A stretch of DNA of 64,000 nt from Hyphomicrobiales bacterium (GCA_017305715.1 JAFKKG010000014.1:62001-126000), one strand, 5' to 3'; shown: positions 36,948-46,246, counted from the stretch's first letter. The notes: a model not told the origin generated them from the sequence alone. Numbers and translations: made by a program.

Positions 36948-37742
36948 ATGAGCAATCCAGCGATAAACGATCAGGAACCGGCCTTTATCGAGGTGGGTAG
37001 CGGCGGTGGCCAGCGCAAAATCGCGGTGCGGGCCCGTGCGGGGACGGCCCCCGGCCTGATCTGGCTGGGCGGTTTCAACTCCGACATGAAAGGCACCAAG
37101 GCGCTGGCGCTGGACGCCTGGGCCGCCGAGCGCGGCCGTGCCTGCGTCCGGTTCGACTATTCCGGCCACGGCGAATCCGGCGGCGCCTTCATCGACGGTA
37201 CCATCGGGCGCTGGCTGGAAGAGAGCGTTGCCGTGTTCGAGCAATTTTGCCGCGGCCCGCAGGTGGTGATCGGCTCGTCGATGGGCGGCTGGATGGCGCT
37301 GCTGCTGGCGCGCGAGATCGCCAAGCGCGACGCGAGCCTGTCGACGCTCGCGGGGCTGGTGCTGATCGCGCCGGCGCCCGATTTCACCGAGCAATTGATG
37401 TGGAACCAGTTCACGCCCGAAATCCAGCAGCAGATCCAGACCACGGGCGTCTGGATGCGGCCGTCGCCCTATGGCGATGGCGCCCCCTATCCGATCACGC
37501 GCGCGCTGATCGAGGAGGGCCGCAACCATCTGCTGCTGGGCAGCGCCATCGAGGTCGGCTGCCCCGTGCGCATCCTGCAGGGCGCGCAGGACCCCGACGT
37601 GCCCTGGCAGCACGCCTTCGCGCTGGCGCACCGGCTGCCGACCGACGATGTCGTGCTGACCATGATCCAGGACGGCGACCACCGCCTGTCGCGGCCGCAG
37701 GATATCGCGCGCATCCTCGCCGCTGTGGCGGAGATGGGGTAA
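36948..37742 (+). CDS. Alpha/beta hydrolase (ABHD10-like serine esterase)
   Basis: 264 residues. The nucleophile elbow is VIGSSMGGWMALLLA (Ser near residue 107), the acid is expected in QGAQDPDVPW and the His in QDGDHRLSRPQD, a complete triad. GLIWLGGFNSDMKGTKALAL and the FDYSGHGESGG strand resemble the ABHD10 thioesterase/esterase group. The start at 36948 follows aaggaatcc; the frame is open for 84 bases before it. An NTF2-like gene follows 65 bp later on the same strand. Confidence 0.88.
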   Translation: MSNPAINDQEPAFIEVGSGGGQRKIAVRARAGTAPGLIWLGGFNSDMKGTKALALDAWAAERGRACVRFDYSGHGESGGAFIDGTIGRWLEESVAVFEQFCRGPQVVIGSSMGGWMALLLAREIAKRDASLSTLAGLVLIAPAPDFTEQLMWNQFTPEIQQQIQTTGVWMRPSPYGDGAPYPITRALIEEGRNHLLLGSAIEVGCPVRILQGAQDPDVPWQHAFALAHRLPTDDVVLTMIQDGDHRLSRPQDIARILAAVAEMG

Positions 37743-37807
37743 CTTGCTTTTCCCTTCTCCCCGAGCGTGCGGGAGCGGGGCAAAAAACGGATAGGGAGAA
37801 AAACGCC

Positions 37808-38278
37808 ATGAACACGTCGGAACTGCTGCGCGCTTTCTGCGCTAACGTCGAACAGCGCAAAGGCAACGCGTTTGCCGAGCTGTTCACCGAAGACGGCGTC
37901 TATCACGACGCGTTCTACGGCGCGTTCGCCGGCCGCGCCAAAATCGCTGAGTTGATCGATGACTGGTTCTATCGCACGGCCACCGATTTTCGCTGGGACA
38001 TGCACACGCCCGTCAGCGACGGCCACACGCTCTATGCGCGCTATACGTTCAGCTACCGCTCGATACTGCCGGAAGCGAAAGGCGCGCGGGCGATGTTCGA
38101 GGGTGTCGCGATCATGCAGCTGCAGGGCGGCAAGATCGCCAGCTATCACGAGGTCGCCAATACCGCGCCGGCGTTTGTCGCCATGAACTTTGCGCCGGAG
38201 CGCATCGCCAAGATCGTCGCCAGGCAGGGAGAGGCGCTGAAGGCGCGGCCCGAGATGGCGCGGCATTTGGTGGAATAA
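37808..38278 (+). CDS. NTF2-like / SnoaL-fold protein
   Basis: 156 residues with the cone-shaped NTF2 fold pattern: a helix MNTSELLRAFCANVEQRKGN, then AELFTEDGVYHDAFYGAFAG, a middle region TDFRWDMHTPVSDGHTLYAR and strands ending in GGKIASYHEVAN. The ATG at 37808 follows gggagaaaaacgcc. The fold serves ketosteroid isomerases and dehydratases or just binding; activity unknown. Probably cotranscribed with the hydrolase upstream. Confidence 0.8.
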   Translation: MNTSELLRAFCANVEQRKGNAFAELFTEDGVYHDAFYGAFAGRAKIAELIDDWFYRTATDFRWDMHTPVSDGHTLYARYTFSYRSILPEAKGARAMFEGVAIMQLQGGKIASYHEVANTAPAFVAMNFAPERIAKIVARQGEALKARPEMARHLVE

Positions 38279-38289
38279 TTCTCTCTCTC

Positions 38290-38375
38290 CGTCATTGCGG
38301 GCGCAGCGAAGCAATCCATAGCGCGGCATAACGGATCGATGGATTGCTTCGTCGCAAGTGCTCCTCGCAATGACG
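38290..38375. repeat. Palindromic intergenic repeat family F (cgtcattgcg type), copy 1
   Basis: Outer arms cgtcattgcgggcgcagcg and ctcctcgcaatgacg, inner arms gaagcaatccat / atggattgcttc. Its right arm is almost identical to the right arm of 61783-61870. It lies between convergent genes. Confidence 0.8.
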
Positions 38376-38386
38376 CGTGGAACGAC

Positions 38387-39184
38387 CTACGGCGGCGGCA
38401 CGTTCGTCATCGGCTTCTTCTGCGCCAGTGCCGCGACGGTCGAGGTGCCGATCGGGCCTTTTTCGTCATAGAGCCAGCACTCGCCGATGGCGATGCCGTC
38501 GCTGGCGTGGTGGTTGACCACATCAAAGCCGACCCAGCGCGTCACCGGCAGGCGGTGCAGATACAGCGTGACGTCGCTGTTGATGTAGCCGAGTCCCTTG
38601 TCGCCGGCATTGGCAAACGGGCTGGCAAAATCCGCCCCCGTCGCGACATGGACGAAGGGCGACATCGGCACGCCCTCGACCAGCTCGCGGACCTCGCTCA
38701 TCCACAGCCGCCGCGGGCCGAGCGAGCCCATCGCGCCGACAATCGGCCTTGTCGTCCATTTGCCGTTCATGCCGAGCCTGGGGTCGGTGGGCGCCGGGAT
38801 CGCGTCGGGCAGCGGTGCGTCCCAGTTTGCCGGCGACCAGACATTGCCGGGCGCATTTTCCGTCCGGCGCAACAACTGGCAGGACGCGCGCGCCATGCGG
38901 GTGCCGCCGGAGGAAAACTCGGCTTCCACCACCTTGATGCGCTTGCCGTCGCGGATCAGTCCGGTCGTGACCTGCACCGGCGTCAGAATGTCCGGCAGCC
39001 GGAACATGTCGACCGTGAGCCGCGCGGGCACGAACTCGTCGGAGCCGTGGCGCTCCTCGATCACATGGGCCAGCAGCCCGATCACGACGCGGCCATGCAT
39101 CGAGTTCGGGTCCCACGGACCGTTGGAAACCGGATTGGGGATGAACGCATCGCCGTTTTTGGCGAAGAAGGGTTGTTTTGTCAT
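38387..39184 (-). CDS. Acyl-CoA thioesterase-like double-hotdog protein
   Basis: 265 residues. Two hotdog halves are suggested: the first with MHGRVVIGLLAHVIEERHGS and VPARLTVDMFRLPDILTPVQ, the second with YINSDVTLYLHRLPVTRWVG, ending in STVAALAQKKP. FSSGGTRMARASCQLLRR is typical of TesB-like/thioesterase-family proteins. The start at 39184 avoids overlap with queG; an ATG at 39256 would overlap it by 20 bases. Its Shine-Dalgarno is poor. The acyl substrate is unknown. Confidence 0.78.
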   Translation of the reverse strand: MTKQPFFAKNGDAFIPNPVSNGPWDPNSMHGRVVIGLLAHVIEERHGSDEFVPARLTVDMFRLPDILTPVQVTTGLIRDGKRIKVVEAEFSSGGTRMARASCQLLRRTENAPGNVWSPANWDAPLPDAIPAPTDPRLGMNGKWTTRPIVGAMGSLGPRRLWMSEVRELVEGVPMSPFVHVATGADFASPFANAGDKGLGYINSDVTLYLHRLPVTRWVGFDVVNHHASDGIAIGECWLYDEKGPIGTSTVAALAQKKPMTNVPPP

Positions 39185-39236
39185 GGCCGGGGAACATGAC
39201 GGAAAGCGCGCGATGAAATCAAGCGGCAGTTGATCC

Positions 39237-40442
39237 TCAGGGTGAGGGACTAACACCGTCGGCTATCCGCCATTCGGCGCGAACCGCAGCGTCGCTCTCG
39301 CCGGCTGTGGCGCGGCTCGCCAGCGCCCCAAACTTCTCCCGTCCCACCAATTGGGCGAGCGCCCAGACCGCGGCTCCCCGCACCAGCGCGCTGTCGTCAG
39401 CGAGCAAACGTTCGGCCTCGGGCGCCAGCGACGCATCCTGGGAGTTGCCGATCGCGATCAGCACATTGCGAACAAAACGGTCGCGGCCGATGCGTTTGAC
39501 CGGAGATTTCGCAAACAGCGCGCGAAATGCGCCGTCGTCGAGCCGGGCCAATTCCGACAATTCCGGCGCGCGCAATTCGGGCCGTGCGGCGAGTTTTGCT
39601 TCGCGGCCTTGCTGCGCGAACTTGTTCCACGGGCACACGGCGAGGCAATCGTCGCAGCCATAGATGCGATTGCCGATCGCCTTGCGGAATTCATGCGGGA
39701 TCGGACCCTTGTTCTCGATCGTGAGATAGGAAATGCAGCGCCGCGCATCGAGCTTGTAGGGCGCCGGGAACGCCGCGGTCGGGCAGATGTCCTGGCAGGC
39801 GCGGCAGGAGCCGCAATGATCCCCGTCCGCTTCGTCGCGCGGCAGGTCGGACGCCGTGTAGATCGCGCCGAGAAACAGCCACGAGCCGAGTTCCCGCGAC
39901 ACCAGATTGGTGTGTTTGCCCTGCCAGCCCAAACCCGCGGCCTGCGCCAGCGGCTTCTCCATCACGGCGGCGGTGTCGACGAACACCTTGACTTCGTCGC
40001 CAGACGCCGCGACCAGCCATCGCGCCAGCGCCTTCAGCCGCTTCTTGATCAGGTCGTGATAGTCGTCGCCTTGCGCATAGACCGAGATCGCGCCGCGGCT
40101 GCGTTTCTCGAGAATCTGCAGGGGACTTTCGTCGGGTCCGTAATTGACCCCCAACATGATCACCGAACGCACGCCGGGCCACAGCACGCGCGGATCGGTG
40201 CGGCGCTCGGGACTGGTGGCTAGCCAATCCATGTCGCCATGGGCGCCGGCCGCGAGGAATTCACGGAAATGCTCCGCGGCCGGCGCGATCGATTGCGGAT
40301 CGGTGACGCCGATGCTGTCGAAGCCGAGCGCGCGCGCTTCCTGCGCAAGCGCAGATTTGAGGTCGGCGCCGGAGAGCTTGACGGCCCTGTTCAGAAGTCG
40401 AGGTCCACGTAGCTCTGCGAGGCCGGCACGCCCGCCAGCCAT
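39237..40442 (-). CDS. queG: Epoxyqueuosine reductase QueG
   Basis: Last step of queuosine synthesis in tRNA, a cobalamin and iron-sulfur enzyme. The core has [51 protein letters not shown] and the two Fe4S4 motifs [16 protein letters not shown] and [13 protein letters not shown] (about residues 205-285). The C-terminal HEAT-like tail is present. The ATG at 40442 is the only standard start that covers the full N-terminus, but it overlaps the upstream GST gene by 52 bases, so a downstream rare start is possible. Confidence 0.93.
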   Translation of the reverse strand: MAGGRAGLAELRGPRLLNRAVKLSGADLKSALAQEARALGFDSIGVTDPQSIAPAAEHFREFLAAGAHGDMDWLATSPERRTDPRVLWPGVRSVIMLGVNYGPDESPLQILEKRSRGAISVYAQGDDYHDLIKKRLKALARWLVAASGDEVKVFVDTAAVMEKPLAQAAGLGWQGKHTNLVSRELGSWLFLGAIYTASDLPRDEADGDHCGSCRACQDICPTAAFPAPYKLDARRCISYLTIENKGPIPHEFRKAIGNRIYGCDDCLAVCPWNKFAQQGREAKLAARPELRAPELSELARLDDGAFRALFAKSPVKRIGRDRFVRNVLIAIGNSQDASLAPEAERLLADDSALVRGAAVWALAQLVGREKFGALASRATAGESDAAVRAEWRIADGVSPSP

Positions 40443-41083
40443 TCGCTCAGCAGCGGTCGGAACGACGGGCGGGATTTCACCCGCGCGTACCACGCCTTTG
40501 CCGCGTCGTCCTCGCTCCATGGCACGTCGCCCAGATAATCGATCGCCGAAAGATGCGCCGCGGCGGCGAGGTCCGCGTAGGTCAAGCGGTCGCCGGCGAG
40601 AAAATTCCGCGTCTGCGCCAGCCAGCCGATATAGGCCAGATGATAGCGCACATTGACCTTGGCCGCGCGCATCACATCGGCGGCCGGCGCACCGCCGCCA
40701 TTCTCCTCAGCCATGAAACGCTTGTAGATGCGCTCGGTCACCAGCGGGCTGGAGGCCTCCTCGAAGAACTTGTCGTTGAACCACGCCATCAGCCGGCGCA
40801 CCTCGATGCGCTCGGCCATCGAGACCGGCAGCAATCGCCGCTCGGCGGCCTCAGTGCCATGCACCTCGTCGAGATATTCGGCGATGATGCCGGCGCCAGG
40901 GATCGGCGGCCGGCCTTCGGCGATCAGGATCGGCGTGGTTCCCGCGGGATTGAGCGCAAGAAAAGCTTCACGCCGCTCCCATGCCCGCTCTTCGACCAGA
41001 CGCAGATCGAGCCCGTACTCGCCGAGGACGAGGCGAATGAAGCGCGAATGCGGGCAGAACGGATGATGGTGCAGCGTATACAT
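40391..41083 (-). CDS. Glutathione S-transferase family protein
   Basis: 230 residues. The N-terminal thioredoxin fold is [20 protein letters not shown] with [14 protein letters not shown] as the glutathione-binding Ser/Glu stretch; the C-terminal all-helical domain has [20 protein letters not shown]. The HPFCPHS motif suggests a Cys- or Ser-type catalytic residue near position 10. It overlaps queG at its 3' end, so the two are cotranscribed. Its leader holds short tandem repeats (41090-41172). Substrate unknown. Confidence 0.9.
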   Translation of the reverse strand: MYTLHHHPFCPHSRFIRLVLGEYGLDLRLVEERAWERREAFLALNPAGTTPILIAEGRPPIPGAGIIAEYLDEVHGTEAAERRLLPVSMAERIEVRRLMAWFNDKFFEEASSPLVTERIYKRFMAEENGGGAPAADVMRAAKVNVRYHLAYIGWLAQTRNFLAGDRLTYADLAAAAHLSAIDYLGDVPWSEDDAAKAWYARVKSRPSFRPLLSEWLAGVPASQSYVDLDF

Positions 41084-41089
41084 GGAGTC

Positions 41090-41172
41090 CTTGACCTGGG
41101 AGTCCTCTTGGAAGTGCCAAATTAAAAGTCTTGAATAGGAAGCTCTTGATTAGAAGTCCTTGATTGGAAGTC
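41090..41172. repeat. Short degenerate tandem repeat in the GST leader
   Basis: About five imperfect 14-15-base units head to tail: cttgacctgggagtc, a longer diverged stretch with cttggaagtg, cttgaataggaagct, cttgattagaagtc and cttgattggaagtc. The last two units differ at one base. The array starts six bases upstream of the GST ATG. Confidence 0.75.
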
Positions 41173-41410
41173 ATTGGGGTTAATTCGCGGCGCTTAAGAA
41201 ACTATCAACCGCCTTGGGCCGCCGGTCGATGGTGCGGGTGAGCCTGTCGGTCCCGATGAAATCAGCAGGGCAGCTGTAATCGTTTGTTTTGACGCATTTT
41301 CCGCATGGCAGGCGATATCCATTGCAAAACGCTATAGCTGAGCCATCGCGTGAAGCAACCTGTGTTTGCTGTTTTTTTGCGATTGCGAGACCGGTTCGAA
41401 TAGGCGAGAA

Positions 41411-41436
41411 GAACCCGGCTTTTTTGGGTTCCTTTT
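41411..41436 (+). terminator. Terminator-like hairpin in the uppP leader
   Basis: gaaccc (41411-41416) and gggttc (41426-41431) pair around a T-rich loop and are followed by ctttt. It lies 20 bases before the uppP ATG. Only six base pairs, so it may be fortuitous or a weak attenuator. Confidence 0.3.
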
Positions 41437-41456
41437 GATCGCAACGGACCAGGTCC

Positions 41457-42263
41457 ATGATGACAGATGCAATACGGGCGGTGATTCTCGGCATCGTCGA
41501 GGGCATCACGGAATTCCTGCCGGTTTCCTCGACAGGCCATATGCTGCTGGTGAAGCGCTTCTTTGGCCTCGGCGAGGGCGCGTTCTGGGACAGTTTCGTC
41601 GTCCTGATTCAGCTCGGCGCGATTCTCGCGATCGTGGTGCTGTATTTCGCCAAATTGTGGCGGGTCGCGCTCGGGATGTTTTCGAATCCCGACGACCGGC
41701 GCTTCGTGATCGGCGTGCTGGTGGCGTTTTTGCCGGCGGTGGTGATCGGCCTGATTGCCGGCAAATACATCAAGGAACTTCTGTTCAATCCGTGGGTGGT
41801 GTGTTTCTCGCTGATCGTCGGCGGCGCGATCCTGATCTGGGTCGATCAGCTCGATCTCCAAGTGCGCGAGGACGATGCGACGCGGTATCCGCTCATGATG
41901 TATCTGTGGATTGGCATCGCGCAGTGCACGGCCATGATTCCGGGCGTGTCGCGCTCCGGCGCCAGCATCGTGGCGGCGATGCTGCTCGGCGCGGACAAGC
42001 GCTCGGCGGCGGAGTTCTCGTTCTTCCTGGCGATCCCGACCATGGTCGGCGCATTCGCCTATGATTTCTACAAGAACCGCGCCGAGATGACGACCGATCA
42101 CCTCGGCATCGTCGCGATCGGTTTCGTGGTTTCCTTCATCACCGCGATGATCGTGGTGAAGACATTCCTGAATTACGTCACGCGCCACGGTTTTACGTTT
42201 TTTGCGTGGTGGCGTGTCATCGTCGGCACGCTCGGCCTGATCGCGCTGGCGCTGGGACGGTAA
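41457..42263 (+). CDS. uppP: Undecaprenyl-diphosphatase (BacA/UppP type)
   Basis: Recycles the C55 lipid carrier for peptidoglycan and O-antigen; confers bacitracin resistance. 268 residues, mostly transmembrane. The family consensus 1 is GIVEGITEFLPVSSTGHMLL (about residues 11-30) and consensus 2 is IPGVSRSGASIVAAMLLGAD (about 161-180), containing the catalytic Glu/His and Arg-Ser residues. Start ATG at 41457; a second ATG follows immediately. Confidence 0.97.
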   Translation: MMTDAIRAVILGIVEGITEFLPVSSTGHMLLVKRFFGLGEGAFWDSFVVLIQLGAILAIVVLYFAKLWRVALGMFSNPDDRRFVIGVLVAFLPAVVIGLIAGKYIKELLFNPWVVCFSLIVGGAILIWVDQLDLQVREDDATRYPLMMYLWIGIAQCTAMIPGVSRSGASIVAAMLLGADKRSAAEFSFFLAIPTMVGAFAYDFYKNRAEMTTDHLGIVAIGFVVSFITAMIVVKTFLNYVTRHGFTFFAWWRVIVGTLGLIALALGR

Positions 42264-42266
42264 TCT

Positions 42267-42394
42267 ATAGTCGTCCCGGCGAAGGCCGGGACCCATAACC
42301 ACCAGCGGGAATTGTTTTACACGCTGGTCGTTATCTTCCTTTTCCAAAAACGCGGGCCGCAGCGTGGGTCCCGGCTCATGGCCGGGACGACTAT
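42267..42394. repeat. Palindromic intergenic repeat family E (agtcgtcccggc type), copy 2
   Basis: Outer arms atagtcgtcccggc / gccgggacgactat are near perfect, with inner matches such as gggaccca / tgggtccc and a middle containing accagcgggaattg. It fills the whole convergent gap between uppP and the NDUFA9-like gene and touches the latter's stop codon. Confidence 0.8.
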
Positions 42395-43362
42395 TACGCG
42401 TTCTTCTTCTGGAACTGCCCGGCGGCGCGGAAGCGCCAGAGATATTGCGGGGCGATCGCTTCCATTGAATCGGGCGTGATGCCGAGCCCTTCCAGCGTCA
42501 GCCCCGCCGCCTTGGCCGTATCCGACACCACATTGTCGGCGCGCAACATCGCAACCTGGTCCGGCGTCAGTTTCAGCGCGCCCGGCGCAAATTGCAGGAA
42601 CAGCGCCTGCAGCTTGGCGAGGCCGAACGGCAGCGAAACCAGCATGCGCTGGCGATCGGTGATCGCAAGAATGATTTCCATGATCTCGCGCATGGTCAGC
42701 ACTTCCGGCCCGCCGAGTTCATAGGTCGCGCCCGGTTTGGTCTTGCCGTCGACCGCATCGGCCACCGCCGACGCGACGTCGCCAACATAGACCGGCTGCA
42801 TCCGGGTCACCCCGCCGCCGATCAGTGGCAGTGCCGGCGACATCCGGGCGAGTGCCGCAAAACGGTTGGTAAACTGATCCTCGGGGCCGAACACCACCGA
42901 CGGCCGCAGGATCGTCGCGGAGGGGACGGCGGCCAGCACGGCCTTTTCGCCGGCGGCCTTGGATCGGCCATAGCCCGACGGCGAATTCTCGTCGGCGCCG
43001 ATCGCGGAGACGTGCACCATCCGCCCGCCGACGCTGGCCGCGGCCCTGGCGACTGCTTCGGCGCCCTTGCCCTGCACGGCGTCAAAGGATTGCGCGCCGC
43101 CCTCGGTCAGGATGCCGACCAGGTTGACCGCGACCTCGGCATCCCGCATCGCGGCCTCGATCGAGGCCGGATAGCGCAGATTGGCCTGCACGCAGTGGAT
43201 CTGGCCGACCTTGCCGAGCGGTTGCAGATATCCGGCCAGTTCCGGCCGCCGCACCGCCACCCGGATGCGATAATCGCGCTTGGCCAGCGCCCGGACCACG
43301 TTTCGGCCCAGAAAGCCCGATCCGCCAAAGACCGTGACGAGGGTTTCCTGGTTCGATGCCAT
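42394..43362 (-). CDS. Complex I NDUFA9-like NAD(P)-binding protein
   Basis: 322 residues, atypical short-chain dehydrogenase. The glycine-rich loop is VTVFGGSGFLGRNVVRALAK; then RVAVRRPELAGYLQPLGKVG, GVDGKTKP-like middle and YELGGPEVLTMREIMEIILA. Orthologues of this form are annotated as complex I NDUFA9 family proteins, thought to stabilise or assemble respiratory complexes; no nuo genes are near. The start at 43362 is nine bases from ctaagga, while the ATG at 43371 would touch that Shine-Dalgarno. Confidence 0.88.
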   Translation of the reverse strand: MASNQETLVTVFGGSGFLGRNVVRALAKRDYRIRVAVRRPELAGYLQPLGKVGQIHCVQANLRYPASIEAAMRDAEVAVNLVGILTEGGAQSFDAVQGKGAEAVARAAASVGGRMVHVSAIGADENSPSGYGRSKAAGEKAVLAAVPSATILRPSVVFGPEDQFTNRFAALARMSPALPLIGGGVTRMQPVYVGDVASAVADAVDGKTKPGATYELGGPEVLTMREIMEIILAITDRQRMLVSLPFGLAKLQALFLQFAPGALKLTPDQVAMLRADNVVSDTAKAAGLTLEGLGITPDSMEAIAPQYLWRFRAAGQFQKKNA

Positions 43363-43550
43363 GGGGTCCATTCCTTAGGTCGATTCTTGCGGTCAAATTC
43401 GAGAGCTGGCGGGGATATTTAGCGGATTCGCGATACGCCAAGCGGCCGTCGCTGTACAGCCCATTTGCACGCCGCCCCGCAAAAACGGGCTCCGGTTTTC
43501 CGAAAGGGCGACCGGCCCGAAATTAATAGCGCGGCCGGCAATTCATCAAT

Positions 43551-43579
43551 TTGACAAGCGCGCGACCGATCCTTACTAA
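43551..43579 (+). promoter_or_regulatory. Sigma-70-type promoter of tRNA-Leu
   Basis: TTGACA (43551-43556) and TACTAA (43574-43579) are separated by 17 bases. The tRNA begins ten bases later, at the expected place for a short 5' leader. Confidence 0.75.
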
Positions 43580-43588
43580 CCCGCCCGG

Positions 43589-43675
<87 letters not shown>

Positions 43676-43739
43676 TTGCCCATGCCCAAGAGATTGCTGA
43701 AGGCGGGCCGGTCGGTCCGCTGATCGGCACGCCTGGCGG

Positions 43740-43769
43740 CCCCATTCTATCTTTGCATGGGGTTGTTTT
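43740..43769 (+). terminator. Intrinsic terminator of tRNA-Leu
   Basis: CCCCAT (43740-43745) pairs with ATGGGG (43757-43762), followed by ttgtttt. It lies 65 bases beyond the tRNA and before the convergent MFS gene. Confidence 0.6.
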
Positions 43770-43806
43770 CGAAATTTTGTCTGGCCCCCCGCCGCGCAGC
43801 CAAACC

Positions 43807-45078
43807 TCAGACCATGCGCTTGCCGGCCTTTCTCGCGATCGGCCGCTGCACGAAATACAGCGCGATCATCGAGAGGATCGAGGTCGCGACCACGACGTAT
43901 CCCAGCCGATCGAAATGCCGCAGCGTACCGTCCGGATTTTGCGCGATGATCGCAGCGGCCGCCACGGACCCGAGCCCGCCGGCGAGTTGCTGCACGGAAG
44001 CGCTGATCGCGCTGAACGAACCGCGCTGGCCGGGGTCGGGGATTGCTGAAATCAGCGCCTGCGACGGGATCATGCGTGAAAAGATGCCGATGAACATCAG
44101 GACGTTGACGACGATCGCGGTGGTCAGGCTGACATGGCCGAGATGGGTGTAGATCAGCACCATCACAACAGACACGACGCTGCCGAACACGAAGGTAGGG
44201 AATTTTCCGAACGCGTCGCTGGCCCGGCCGACCAGCGGCCCGATGAAAATGGTGAAAAGACCTGACACCAGATAGATGGTCGGAAGATGCAGGATATCGA
44301 TGCCGAGATTGTTCACCGTAAAGGCGCTGCCGAACGGCATCAGCATGAAGCCGCCCGTCGACAGCAGCGTCGTCACCGCGAAAGCCAGCGTATAGCGCGG
44401 CTGCCCGATGGTCGCGATCAGATGGGCGAAGGCGTTGCGGTCCTGCTTCAACCGCAGATGCGCATCCACCGGCTGCATCACGAACAGGATCGCGGCCATC
44501 GTGACGATCGACAGGCCGACGATCGCGCCGAACGAGACGTGCCAGCTCCAGTGGTTGGCGAGAAACAGCCCTGCGGGAATGCCGAGTACCTGGCTGGCGG
44601 CGAAGGCGGTTTGCACGAAGCCCATCACGCGGCCGCGCAGATGTAACGCAAACAGGTCGGTGATGATGGCGAGCACCACCGAGCCGATCACGCCGCCGAA
44701 CAGTCCGGTCACGATCCGGCCGAACAGCAGCAGATGATAGTTCGGCGCCAGCGCGCAAAGCAGCGTGCCCAGCGTGAAGCCGACATAAAAGAACAATAGC
44801 AGGAGCTTGCGATCGAACCGATCCGCAAAGCCGGCCGCGAGAATGCCTGAAATGCCGGCGCTGAACGCGTAGGCCGAAACCGCCACGCCGAATTGGCCGG
44901 CCGTGATATCGAGCGCGGGCATCAGGATGGCGCCGAGCGGCGACATGATCATGAAGTCGAGAATGATGGTGAATTGCGCGAACGCCAGCAACGCGATGAG
45001 GAAGGCCTGGTAGCGCGAAAAGCCGCGCTGCTGTTCCTGTTGCTGCTCGATGGGCGCGGCCAGGATTTGTTCGGTCAT
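43807..45078 (-). CDS. MFS transporter (drug-efflux-like)
   Basis: 423 residues, twelve predicted helices. The first is FLIALLAFAQFTIILDFMIM; the family motif AAGFADRFDRKLLLLFFYVG follows helix 2, and GRIVTGLFGGVIGSVVLAII is helix 4. The MSPLGAILMPALDI stretch places it with Bcr/AraJ/DHA1-like exporters. The start at 45078 gives MTEQILAAPIEQQQEQQ, a hydrophilic cytoplasmic tail; the open frame runs 90 bases further up. Substrate unknown. It converges on tRNA-Leu. Confidence 0.88.
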   Translation of the reverse strand: MTEQILAAPIEQQQEQQRGFSRYQAFLIALLAFAQFTIILDFMIMSPLGAILMPALDITAGQFGVAVSAYAFSAGISGILAAGFADRFDRKLLLLFFYVGFTLGTLLCALAPNYHLLLFGRIVTGLFGGVIGSVVLAIITDLFALHLRGRVMGFVQTAFAASQVLGIPAGLFLANHWSWHVSFGAIVGLSIVTMAAILFVMQPVDAHLRLKQDRNAFAHLIATIGQPRYTLAFAVTTLLSTGGFMLMPFGSAFTVNNLGIDILHLPTIYLVSGLFTIFIGPLVGRASDAFGKFPTFVFGSVVSVVMVLIYTHLGHVSLTTAIVVNVLMFIGIFSRMIPSQALISAIPDPGQRGSFSAISASVQQLAGGLGSVAAAAIIAQNPDGTLRHFDRLGYVVVATSILSMIALYFVQRPIARKAGKRMV

Positions 45079-45346
45079 GCGATTCTTTCGTCGGGAAGCG
45101 ATGGCGTGCGAACGCCGGTCGGGCGCCGCATTCGCCGGGGTATATGGGTTGGTCAGATGCGATTTCACGCGGACGGCGCGAACAGAGGCCGACGGTGAGG
45201 ACTAAGCGCCGGAATCGGGCGAGAGGTTGTCGAAGCGGAACGCAATCTATCGAAAGATCGCTCCTAAAGTACATGTAAGCGCGCCGGTCCTCGCGACGAT
45301 GTGATGAACGTTTTCAAACACGATCGGTGAGCTTCACGCCAAAACG

Positions 45347-46114
45347 CTACTTCGCCTTGCCCTTCGCACTGCCGCCTTTCGCGACGCTGCCGGCGGCCCT
45401 GGCCCTGATCCGCGGCCCGCCCTCGCCCTTTTCGATGTCGAAGGCCTCGGTCTTGCGCACGAGGTCGCTGAGCTTGCTGTGGCCGTAGGAGCGAACGTCA
45501 AAATCGGAAAACAGATTTGAGAGCTGCGAGCCGACCTGCCCCAGCGGAACCCATCCATCCTCGCCTTCGATCTGCGAAATCGCCTTGTTCAGAAATGGAA
45601 TCGCAGCACTTCGAGGCTGAAGGGAAACCGGCTTGGATGGCGTATCCGCGTTGGACGTCACGGCCGCCGGCAACAGGTTCTCGGTGTAGATGAATCTGCG
45701 GCAGGCCTGCCGAAAACTCTCGGGCGTCTTCTGGGCGCCGAACCCGTAGACATCGGCGCCCTGCTCGCGCATGCGCGAGGCAAGGCGGGTGAAATCGCTG
45801 TCTGACGACACGAGGCAAAAGCCGTCGAACCGGCCGCTATGCAACAGGTCCATGGCGTCGATGACGAGCGCGATGTCGGATGCATTCTTGCCCTTGGTGT
45901 AGGCAAACTGCTGGTATGGATCGATGGCGTACTTCTGCAGGATGTCCGACCATGATTTGAGGTTCGGACTGGAAAAATCACCATAGATGCGGCGGACGCT
46001 GGCCTCGCCGAACTTCGCGACCTCCTCGAACAGGCCGCCGGCAATCTGCGGCGAGGTATTGTCGGCATCGATCAGCACGGCAAAACGCGGCAATCGCTGC
46101 TGTTCGGCTTTCAT
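45347..46114 (-). CDS. NYN-domain ribonuclease with C-terminal OST-HTH (LOTUS) domain
   Basis: 255 residues. The NYN/PIN-like nuclease domain (1-150) has its acidic site in RFAVLIDADNTSPQIAGGLF, KNASDIALVIDAMDLLHSG and LVSSDSDFTRLASRMREQG, the D-D-D metal pattern. It then has the LOTUS/OST-HTH domain (about 180-245, FLNKAISQIEGEDGWVPLGQ), seen with RNA-binding partners. The basic tail ends KGGSAKGKAK. The start at 46114 follows agaaggggtaaaccg. Predicted cytoplasmic RNA nuclease; target RNA unknown (the eukaryotic MARF1 and limkain proteins share this domain pair). Confidence 0.9.
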   Translation of the reverse strand: MKAEQQRLPRFAVLIDADNTSPQIAGGLFEEVAKFGEASVRRIYGDFSSPNLKSWSDILQKYAIDPYQQFAYTKGKNASDIALVIDAMDLLHSGRFDGFCLVSSDSDFTRLASRMREQGADVYGFGAQKTPESFRQACRRFIYTENLLPAAVTSNADTPSKPVSLQPRSAAIPFLNKAISQIEGEDGWVPLGQVGSQLSNLFSDFDVRSYGHSKLSDLVRKTEAFDIEKGEGGPRIRARAAGSVAKGGSAKGKAK

Positions 46115-46186
46115 CGGTTTACCCCTTCTTTGTGGTCGCGACGCATATTGACGCAACTCCGCCGATTCTGGAAAAGACCCGGGCTC

Positions 46187-46246
46187 TTGCTTTGACGCGT
46201 TTTCCAAACGCGAACCGCTAGCCGCTTCGCTCGAAAACGCTCTAAA
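46187..46246. repeat. Intergenic repeat family A, copy 3
   Basis: ttgctttgacgcgttttcca, then aacgcgaaccgctagccgct and tcgctcgaaaacgctctaaa. It is built from the same blocks as 792-837 and 14728-14779 but is the longest copy. It lies between the NYN gene and the divergent RNase D-like gene. Confidence 0.65.

Larger units (their letters stand above)
41084..41456. other. Gap between the divergent GST and uppP genes
   Basis: This 373-base stretch contains the degenerate tandem repeat (41090-41172) next to the GST start, AT-richer than its surroundings. Towards uppP there is a hairpin gaaccc / gggttc (41411-41431) followed by ctttt. No gene is supported, although a few open frames cross it. Confidence 0.6.
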
